Below are positions 1 through 4,801 of a DNA stretch of 5,716 bases, in pieces (positions within the stretch are counted from its first letter, which is position 1; the number at the start of each line of letters is the position of its first letter). Below the pieces are notes generated by a model, which did not search any database, was not told the origin of the DNA, and worked only from the letters and a program-made list of their open reading frames with translations. A program made the translations under genes and the position numbers. This DNA comes from JANMQK01 sp031370485 (GTDB taxonomy: Bacteria > Acidobacteriota > Polarisedimenticolia > Gp22-AA2): contig JANMQK010000237.1 in NCBI GenBank assembly GCA_031370485.1, positions 1-5,716 on the forward strand. Direction: 5' to 3'.

Positions 1-876
1 AATTGTGGCCGGGAGTCCGGCCCGCCACCGCCGCGGCGCCACGCCGGATCCGGCGCGGCGGGGGCCCAGGGGGTCCGCGGGCTCATTACCTTTTCATCCG
101 GCAACCACGCCATCGGCGGCGCGCTCGGCGCGCGGCGGGCCGGGCTGCCGGCGGTCGTGGTGATGCCCGAGAACGCCCCCGCAGTGAAGGTCGACAAGGT
201 GCGGTCGCTGGGCGCGGAGATCCATTTCGCGGGAACCACCTCACCCGAGCGCAAGGTGCGCGCGGAGGCGCTCTGCCAGGAGCGCGGGCTGACGATGGTC
301 CCCCCCTTCGACCACCCGTGGATCGTGGCGGGGCAGGCCTCCTGCGGCCTGGAGATCCTCGAGCAGATGCCCGACGCCACGGTCATCCTGGTACCGGTGG
401 GGGGCGGAGGGCTCCTGGCCGGGATCGCCCTCGCCTGCGCGCAGCGGAAGCCGGGTGTACGGGTCGTCGGGGTCGAGCCGGAGGGAGCCGCCAAGATGTC
501 CACTTCGCTGCGGGCAGGATCTCCGGTCACACTGGCCGCGGTCGGCTCGCTCGCTGACGGGCTCCTCCCCTCGCGGCCCGGCGACCTCACCTTTGGCGTC
601 GCCCAAAGGCACGTGGCCGAGGTGGTCACCGTCAGCGACGGGGCCATCGCCGAGGCGGCGGTCCTTCTCTTGAAGTCGGAGCATCTTCTGGTGGAGTGGA
701 GCGGAGCCGTCGGGGTCGCGGCGCTGCTGCGCGGCCCGGGGGGCGCTGCCGGGGTGGCGGGCCTTGCCGGCCCGTGGGGCGCCGTCGCCGCGGGACGCCC
801 CATGGTCGTGGTTCTGAGCGGGGGCAACGCCGACCCGGGGGCCCTGCTCGAGCGCTTCAAGCCCGGAAACTCCTAG
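1..876 (+). CDS. PLP-dependent threonine dehydratase / serine racemase family enzyme, 5'-truncated
   Basis: This is a fold-type II pyridoxal-phosphate enzyme, most likely a threonine/serine ammonia-lyase (L-Thr to 2-oxobutyrate plus ammonia) or a serine racemase-like protein. Seen in the sequence: the SSGNHA substrate/cofactor loop at 94-111, the PLP-phosphate tetraglycine loop GGGG at 400-411, GVEPEGA near 469-489, LADGL near 550-564, and the closing LSGGN motif at 814-828. The protein ends about 15 residues after that motif, so it lacks the C-terminal ACT regulatory domain of biosynthetic IlvA. It resembles the short catabolic/racemase type. The frame is open to base 1 and the gene continues off the window. 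The Schiff-base lysine motif (SFKxRGA in the family) should lie just upstream of SSGNHA but is not visible. Family resemblance starts only at about 64, and the first 20 or so residues look out of frame. The family call is firm; the exact substrate is unknown. Confidence 0.88.
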   Translation, partial: NCGRESGPPPPRRHAGSGAAGAQGVRGLITFSSGNHAIGGALGARRAGLPAVVVMPENAPAVKVDKVRSLGAEIHFAGTTSPERKVRAEALCQERGLTMVPPFDHPWIVAGQASCGLEILEQMPDATVILVPVGGGGLLAGIALACAQRKPGVRVVGVEPEGAAKMSTSLRAGSPVTLAAVGSLADGLLPSRPGDLTFGVAQRHVAEVVTVSDGAIAEAAVLLLKSEHLLVEWSGAVGVAALLRGPGGAAGVAGLAGPWGAVAAGRPMVVVLSGGNADPGALLERFKPGNS

Positions 877-933
877 ACGGAACGGGCCCGCATCCCGTAC
901 TTGATACGTCGCCGCCGGTCGGAACAGGCGGCA

Positions 934-942
934 TGGTAGACT
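934..942 (+). promoter_or_regulatory. Extended -10 promoter element upstream of the pseudopilin gene
   Basis: TGGTAGACT reads as an extended -10 (TGn followed by TAGACT, 4 of 6 matches to TATAAT). Transcription would begin near 949, just ahead of the ribosome binding site at 955-961 and the GTG at 966. No -35 hexamer lies at 16-18 bases. TTGATA at 901-906 is too far upstream. Similar TAG-type hexamers occur at 1486 and 3635. Confidence 0.35.
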
Positions 943-954
943 ACCCGCCCTCTC

Positions 955-961
955 GGAGGGG
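955..961 (+). promoter_or_regulatory. Shine-Dalgarno site that fixes the GTG start of the pseudopilin
   Basis: GGAGGGG ends four bases before the GTG at 966, and its GGAGG core is six bases away. This favours GTG 966 over the in-frame ATG at 933, which has no comparable site. CCCTC at 948-952 can pair with GAGGG at 956-960, so part of the site could be folded into a small hairpin. Confidence 0.7.
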
Positions 962-965
962 CAAC

Positions 966-1448
966 GTGCCACAGGGACGCGACCAGGACAGGCGGGAACG
1001 CCAAAGCAGCGGCTTTACGCTGATCGAGCTGCTCATCGTCGTGACGATCATCGGGATCATCGCGGCGCTCGCGATCCCGAACCTCAGGAACGCCATCGAC
1101 CGCGCCAAGCAGAAGGCGACGATGACCAACATGAAGGCCATCGGAAACGCCCTTGAGATGTATTCGGTCGACAACAACACCTATCCCAAGGGGCTCACCG
1201 ATGCGAACTCCGCGACGCTGAGTTCCTACCTTTCCCCGCTCTACATGCGGACCTTGCCGCCGGGGGACGGCTGGGACAACACGTGGCACATCGACACCAG
1301 CGCCAGCGGCACCCAGTACACGATCACTTCCTACGGCCGCGACGGCGCCCCGGGCACCAACTCCGGCGGCACGACGACCGACATCAATTGCGACATCATT
1401 TATACGAACAGCTCGTTCTACCAGGCGCCGGGAGGCACGCAGCAGTAG
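966..1448 (+). CDS. Type II secretion/type IV pilus-like pseudopilin (GspG-like)
   Basis: A 160-residue prepilin-type protein. A 16-residue basic, polar leader ends in SSG and is followed by FTLIELLIVVTIIGIIAAL, the class III signal. A prepilin peptidase would cut after the Gly and N-methylate the new Phe1, and Glu5 of the mature chain is present. The hydrophobic helix then anchors the subunit in the inner membrane or the pseudopilus core. The C-terminal half has GspG-type features: a YPKGL stretch, LPPGDGWDN in place of the usual DPWGNPY, and SYGRDGAPGT (usual form S-G-DG-PGG) followed by a short Cys-containing tail. This suggests the major-pseudopilin fold, probably with a calcium-binding loop. 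No other secretion or pilus genes lie nearby, so it is an orphan subunit that would use machinery encoded elsewhere. The GTG start was chosen from the Shine-Dalgarno site and the normal leader length. The prepilin class is certain; the GspG assignment rather than a minor pilin is likely. Confidence 0.9.
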   Translation: MPQGRDQDRRERQSSGFTLIELLIVVTIIGIIAALAIPNLRNAIDRAKQKATMTNMKAIGNALEMYSVDNNTYPKGLTDANSATLSSYLSPLYMRTLPPGDGWDNTWHIDTSASGTQYTITSYGRDGAPGTNSGGTTTDINCDIIYTNSSFYQAPGGTQQ

Positions 1449-1485
1449 CCTCCCTACCCCCTTCCCCCTGACCCCCGAATTCGGC

Positions 1486-1491
1486 TAGAAT
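1486..1491 (+). promoter_or_regulatory. Possible -10 hexamer TAGAAT for the ParB-like gene
   Basis: TAGAAT matches TATAAT at 5 of 6 positions and sits 38 bases after the pseudopilin stop. The -35 region is poor (TTCCCC at 18 bases), and there is no TG extension. It resembles the hexamers upstream of the pseudopilin gene and ispG. A start near 1498 would give the downstream gene an unusually long leader. Confidence 0.25.
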
Positions 1492-1793
1492 CCGCTCTGT
1501 AACGCTACAGCAGCAAGCATTGGCGCGGCTCATCAACCGCGTCCGATTCGCAATCGGGGGATCTGCGTGTCGATCCGCGGGAAGAAGGGCCCTGCCGACG
1601 AGGAGGGAACCATCCTCCCCCCCGGCAAGCGGGACTCTTCCGGATTCTGGTTTCCACGTGATTGCGGCGACCCGAGGTCGCTGGTCGGCCGCCGCGCGCG
1701 GCGCTTGCGCGCCCAGCGCAGGTCGGAGATCGCAGGGCAGGGGGCGGAGCAGGAAGTTCCCTAGCCGGCGGCTTCACACTTCCGTCTCGCGAC

Positions 1794-1800
1794 GGGGAGG
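1794..1800 (+). promoter_or_regulatory. Shine-Dalgarno site of the ParB-like gene
   Basis: GGGGAGG lies nine bases ahead of the GTG at 1810. An in-frame TAG at 1762-1764 and the lack of any other ATG, GTG or TTG in between make GTG 1810 the first possible start. Confidence 0.7.
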
Positions 1801-1809
1801 TGTCTGAAC

Positions 1810-2724
1810 GTGACCCACGCCGGCCGCACGGTGCACCCGCAGGGACAGGAGCCCCCCGCCGAAGTCGTCCGGCTGGCCGAGCAAATCGACGAGGACGGCG
1901 GGGCGGCGCTGGCGATCTACCGCGAGCCGGTCGGGAACCACTGGCAGATCTTCGCCCTGCTGCCGCGCGAGAAGGTCCAGGCGACCCCCTACCAGCGTGA
2001 CCTGTCGAAGGCCCACGCCGAGAGGCTCCTCAAAGTGGTGAAGAAGATCGATCGGTTCGTCGACCCGGTCGTCGCGATCCGGGCCGACGGGGTCTACTGG
2101 ACGCCGAACGGCAACCACCGCCGCCACGTCCTCGAGAAACTCAAGGCGAAGTTCGTCCCGGCCATCGTGATCCCCGAGCCCGAGGTCGCCTTCCAGATCC
2201 TGGCGCTGAACACCGAGAAGGCGCACAACCTCAAGGAGAAATCGCTCGAGGTGATCAGGATGTACCGCGGGCTCATGGAGGAGAGGGGCAAGGACACCGA
2301 GGAGGCGTTCGCGTTCCAGTTCGAGGAGCCCCATTTCATCACCCTGGGGCTGCTCTACGAGAAGAACGCCCGCTTCGCCGGCGGCGCCTTCGCGTCAATC
2401 CTGAGACGGGTCGATCGCTTCCTGAAACAGCCGCTCCGCGCCGCCTACCCCACGCGCGAGGAGCGCGCCGCGCGCGTGGGGGAGGCCGACGCCATCCTCA
2501 AGGACATCGTCGAGAAACTGAAGCGGCGCGGGATCCGCCACCCGTTCGTCAAGAACTTCGTCCTGGCGCGCTGCACGCCGTTGACCCGCGCCCGCAAGAC
2601 CGTGCCGGGGTTCGATCAGGCCTTCACCAGGCTCATCAAATCGCTCGAGTCGTTCGACGTCGCGAATGTGGCGCGCGAGGACATCCAGCGGTCGGCCATC
2701 ATGGCCATCCCGTCCTCGAGCTGA
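1810..2724 (+). CDS. ParB/Srx-like N-terminal domain protein, orphan
   Basis: A 304-residue, soluble, charge-rich protein with no signal peptide or membrane segment. Residues about 50-155 follow the ParB N-terminal (ParB/sulfiredoxin fold) pattern. A box-I-like VQATPYQRDLS lies at 56-66 and a box-II-like NGNHRRHV at 100-107, where classical ParB has GERRxRA, the nucleotide-binding loop of ParB CTPases. Next come VPAIVI and then LNTEKAHNLKEKSLEVIRMY at 133-152, like the ParB stretch ENxxRxxLxxxExA. The remainder (about 165-304) is largely helical and basic. It contains EEPHFITLGLLYE at 172-184 and ARKTVPGFDQAF at 261-272, and I see no confident helix-turn-helix. ParB-fold proteins bind DNA centromere-like sites with a ParA partner, or act as regulators or nucleases. 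Here there is no parA, gidB or plasmid gene nearby, so a partition role is not supported by context. The domain call is good; the function is unknown. It converges on the DUF1326 gene with six bases between stops. Confidence 0.8.
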   Translation: MTHAGRTVHPQGQEPPAEVVRLAEQIDEDGGAALAIYREPVGNHWQIFALLPREKVQATPYQRDLSKAHAERLLKVVKKIDRFVDPVVAIRADGVYWTPNGNHRRHVLEKLKAKFVPAIVIPEPEVAFQILALNTEKAHNLKEKSLEVIRMYRGLMEERGKDTEEAFAFQFEEPHFITLGLLYEKNARFAGGAFASILRRVDRFLKQPLRAAYPTREERAARVGEADAILKDIVEKLKRRGIRHPFVKNFVLARCTPLTRARKTVPGFDQAFTRLIKSLESFDVANVAREDIQRSAIMAIPSSS

Positions 2725-2730
2725 CTCCTC

Positions 2731-3486
2731 CTACCTGCCGCTCGTGCTCCCCGAGCCGGTCACCGCGGCGGCCAGCGACTTGGAATCGATCTCCAGGGTG
2801 ATCATGAATCCGTTGGTCCCCTTGAACTCGAACGCCTTGTCCCCGACACGGTAGGCCTCGACCGTGTTGGGCATCAGGACAAAGCCGTCGTTCCGGGGCG
2901 CACCCCAGTAGGTCAGGTTCTTGATCACGACCGGGTCCGGGGTCATCCCGGGGAACGCCTTGAGCCCGACCTCCGCGACCTTGCCGCCGTCGATCGTGGC
3001 GTGGGCCTCGCCTTTCCCGGCCGTCCAGGCGATCTGTCCCTCGGCCGTCGTCAGCGAGTTCCACTTCACCGGGTAGAGGTGGCCGACGATCGTGGTGATC
3101 GCATCACGCTGTTCCTTCGTCGTGGCCTTGTCGAAGGTGACGACCGCCCAGTCCATCTGCCCCTTCGAGAAGTCGCCGCCCAGGTCTCCCGAGACCCAGA
3201 ACTTGGCGCCATCGAGCTTCAGGGCGCCGAGGTGGCCCTTGTTGATCTTGAGCGCGTTGTTGAACTTGCAAAAATGCTCCTCCCCCGCGCCCCCATCGTG
3301 ATGATGGGCGGCCGGCTTGCCGCTGCCGAAATAGCATTGGCAGAACATCGGGCAGGAGCAGGCTTCGATGATGGTGGCGTTCATGCTCCAGTCGGAGCCG
3401 TGCGCCGCGATCGGCTTGCCCGCCGCGAAGGCCGGTAGCGTTGCGGCCAGCAGGGCCGCCATGGCCACACCTGTGATCGTCCTCAT
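2731..3486 (-). CDS. Secreted DUF1326 family protein, Cys/His-rich
   Basis: A 251-residue protein. The first 22 or so residues (MRTIT, then an Ala/Leu-rich core ending LPAFAAG) form a signal peptide, so the mature protein is probably periplasmic or extracellular. The DUF1326 signature follows: DWSMNATIIEACSCPMFC begins at residue 32, with Cys43, Cys45, Cys49 and Cys51. A short insert then carries His61-63, Asp64 and His71 before Cys73. No further cysteines follow. The rest matches the family pattern (KINKGHLGALKLDGAKFWVSG at 80-100, then alternating beta-like segments). The family has no established reaction. The clustered Cys and His residues suggest metal or redox binding, which is inference. 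The start is ATG at 3486, with GAGGAGG five bases upstream; the open frame extends further but without a signal peptide. It is divergent from ispG across 163 bases and convergent with the ParB-like gene. Confidence 0.85.
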   Translation of the reverse strand: MRTITGVAMAALLAATLPAFAAGKPIAAHGSDWSMNATIIEACSCPMFCQCYFGSGKPAAHHHDGGAGEEHFCKFNNALKINKGHLGALKLDGAKFWVSGDLGGDFSKGQMDWAVVTFDKATTKEQRDAITTIVGHLYPVKWNSLTTAEGQIAWTAGKGEAHATIDGGKVAEVGLKAFPGMTPDPVVIKNLTYWGAPRNDGFVLMPNTVEAYRVGDKAFEFKGTNGFMITLEIDSKSLAAAVTGSGSTSGR

Positions 3487-3491
3487 GGGAT

Positions 3492-3498
3492 CCTCCTC
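3492..3498 (-). promoter_or_regulatory. Shine-Dalgarno site of the DUF1326 gene
   Basis: Read on the minus strand, GAGGAGG stands five bases before ATG 3486. It selects this start over an upstream in-frame extension to 3621, which would bury the signal peptide 45 residues into the protein. Confidence 0.8.
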
Positions 3499-3560
3499 GA
3501 TGGGTTGTTCATGAATTTGTCCGGCCCGGAAACGGGGATTCCAGCCGCCCTCGTTGACGG

Positions 3561-3577
3561 GGAGCATGTTCTGCTCC
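3561..3577. repeat. Inverted repeat, possible operator in the divergent promoter region
   Basis: GGAGCA-TGTTC-TGCTCC is a perfect 6+6 base inverted repeat with a five-base spacer. It overlaps the proposed -10 and the -10/-35 spacer of the minus-strand DUF1326 promoter, a normal place for a repressor site. The binding factor is unknown, and chance occurrence cannot be excluded. Confidence 0.35.
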
Positions 3578-3594
3578 TGCCCGCATCCTGTCAA
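3566..3594 (-). promoter_or_regulatory. Candidate sigma-70-type promoter of the DUF1326 gene
   Basis: On the minus strand a perfect TTGACA (3594-3589) is followed after 17 bases by GAACAT (3571-3566), a weak -10 with 3 of 6 matches. Transcription would start near 3559, giving a leader of about 70 bases. A strong -35 with a weak -10 and an overlapping inverted repeat would suit an activated or repressed promoter. Confidence 0.4.
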
Positions 3595-3610
3595 GTGGGC
3601 GGGCCGCCTG

Positions 3611-3640
3611 TTGTCGCGCAACGCGCTCCCCTGCTAGGAT
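3611..3640 (+). promoter_or_regulatory. Promoter of ispG, giving a nearly leaderless transcript
   Basis: TTGTCG (3611-3616), an 18-base spacer and TAGGAT (3635-3640), preceded by TG at 3632-3633, make an extended -10 promoter. The start point would be about 3647, only a few bases ahead of ATG 3650. This agrees with the lack of a good Shine-Dalgarno site there. Confidence 0.5.
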
Positions 3641-3649
3641 CGGCCCGCC

Positions 3650-4801
3650 ATGAGCCTTTCTCCACTCCATCAGCGCAACCCGACCCGCGCCGTGCGTATC
3701 GGCCGGACCACCATCGGCGACGGCCATCCGATCGCGGTGCAGAGCATGACGGCGACGAAGACCTCGGACGTCGAGGCGACGGTGCGCCAGGTGCTCGATC
3801 TCGAACGGGCCGGGGCCGACGTCGTCCGCATAGCCGTGGACAGCGGCCGTGACGCCGCCGCCCTGCCATTGATTCGGGACCGCGTCGCGGCGAACCTGTC
3901 GGTGGACCTGCAGGAGAACTACCGGCTGGCGACCGAGGTTGCTCCGTTCGTCGATAAGATCCGCTACAACCCGGGGCACCTGCATCACCACGAGAAGACG
4001 AGGCCCGTGCGCGACAAGGTGGCGTTCATCGCCGAGACGGCCGCGCGGCACGATTGCGCGCTGCGCGTGGGGGTGAACTGCGGCTCGGTCGATCCGGAGA
4101 AGGCCAGCAGGTACGGCGAGGACTCGGTGGCCGGGATGGTCGAATCGGCCCTGGAGCACTGCGCCATCCTGGACGATCTCGGGTTTCTGCGCTATTGCGT
4201 GTCGCTCAAGGACTCGGACCCGGGGAAGGTCATCGACTCCAACCGCCGCTTCGCCGAACAGAGGCCCGACGTGCCGCTGCACCTCGGCGTGACCGAGGCG
4301 GGCCTGCCGCCCGACGGCGTCATCAAGACGCGCGTCGCCTTCGAGCAGCTGGTCTCGCGCGGCATCGGCGACACGATCCGCGTCTCGCTGACCGTCCCGA
4401 ATGACCGCAAGGGGGAGGAGATCGCGGCCGGCCGCCAGATTCTCGCGGACATCGCACGGGGTCGCTTCCGCTCGGTGCCGGAGAATTTCGGCAAGGGTCT
4501 CAACATCATCTCGTGCCCGTCCTGCTCGAGGGTCGAGAACGAGGCGTTCGTCGATCTCGCGGAAAAGGTGCGCGCCATGACGGCCTACGCCAAAGACCAC
4601 GCCGTCACCATCGCGGTGATGGGCTGCCGGGTCAACGGCCCCGGCGAGACCGACGACGCCGACCTCGGCCTCTGGTGCGCCCCGACGCACGTCAACTTGA
4701 AGAAGGGCTCCGAGACACTCGGCAACTTCCGCTACGACGAGATCCTCCCCCGCCTGAAGACGGAGCTCGACCGGCTGATCGAAACCCGCGCCGGCCGCTA
4801 G
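3650..4801 (+). CDS. ispG: 4-hydroxy-3-methylbut-2-enyl diphosphate synthase (IspG/GcpE)
   Basis: IspG catalyses the reductive ring opening of MEcPP to HMBPP, the penultimate step of the MEP isoprenoid pathway, in the cytoplasm. It uses a [4Fe-4S] cluster and reduced flavodoxin or ferredoxin. The 383-residue length fits the two-domain bacterial form. The N-terminal TIM-barrel part shows VQSMT near 30-34, GADVVRIAV at 55-63, KIRYNPG at 103-109 and the GVNCGS loop at 141-146. The C-terminal cluster domain has SCPSC (Cys289, Cys292) and GCRVNGPGE (Cys326, Glu333), so all three cluster cysteines and the catalytic glutamate are present. The tail (LWCAPTHVNLKKG, then FRYDEILPRL) differs from the E. 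coli ending but matches a tail I recall from other lineages. The start is forced: an in-frame TAG lies at 3635-3637 and ATG 3650 is the only start after it. The stop shares CTAG with the convergent gene. Confidence 0.97.
   Translation: MSLSPLHQRNPTRAVRIGRTTIGDGHPIAVQSMTATKTSDVEATVRQVLDLERAGADVVRIAVDSGRDAAALPLIRDRVAANLSVDLQENYRLATEVAPFVDKIRYNPGHLHHHEKTRPVRDKVAFIAETAARHDCALRVGVNCGSVDPEKASRYGEDSVAGMVESALEHCAILDDLGFLRYCVSLKDSDPGKVIDSNRRFAEQRPDVPLHLGVTEAGLPPDGVIKTRVAFEQLVSRGIGDTIRVSLTVPNDRKGEEIAAGRQILADIARGRFRSVPENFGKGLNIISCPSCSRVENEAFVDLAEKVRAMTAYAKDHAVTIAVMGCRVNGPGETDDADLGLWCAPTHVNLKKGSETLGNFRYDEILPRLKTELDRLIETRAGR

Larger units (their letters stand above)
1449..1809 (+). other. 361-base intergenic region with small hairpins and no convincing gene
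   Basis: The stretch begins C-rich (1449-1476), then has a -10-like hexamer at 1486. It contains several short perfect inverted repeats: CTGTA/TACAG around 1497-1510, CCGATT/AATCGG at 1543-1557, GGAGG/CCTCC at 1602-1618, GCGACC/GGTCGC at 1667-1681, and the 12-base palindrome GCCGCGCGCGGC at 1691-1702. None is followed by a T-run, so none looks like an intrinsic terminator. If the promoter at 1486 is real, most of this would be a leader of about 310 bases for the ParB-like gene. An open frame of 65 codons runs from GTG 1567 to TAG 1764 with a G-rich stretch upstream. It has no recognisable motif, and I do not call it a gene. I cannot match the region to a known riboswitch or small RNA. Confidence 0.5.

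Noticed and set aside
911..932. GCCGCC/GGCGGC hairpin as a terminator of the PLP enzyme gene
   Set aside because: Six-base stem with a ten-base loop and no following T-run; it runs directly into the next promoter element.
933..965. ATG at 933 as the pseudopilin start
   Set aside because: It lacks a Shine-Dalgarno site and overlaps the proposed -10 element, and it gives a 27-residue leader. GTG 966 has a strong site and a normal 16-residue leader.
241..972. 243-codon antisense frame over the PLP enzyme
   Set aside because: Its composition is typical of a reverse-strand shadow, with no motif or ribosome binding site, and it lies over a clear enzyme.
1541..1561. tRNA T-arm-like sequence (CCGATTCGCAATCGG)
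   Set aside because: The loop is only three bases, and there is no anticodon arm, D-arm or acceptor stem around it.
1774..2334. 186-codon antisense frame over the ParB-like gene
   Set aside because: Repetitive L/E/R/D/V translation with no recognisable domain; it mirrors the codon usage of the plus-strand gene.
3509..4690. 393-codon open frame antisense to ispG
   Set aside because: It is a shadow of the G/C third-position bias of ispG. Its translation is low-complexity (rich in R, D, H, A, V) with no family motif, whereas ispG on the other strand is unambiguous.
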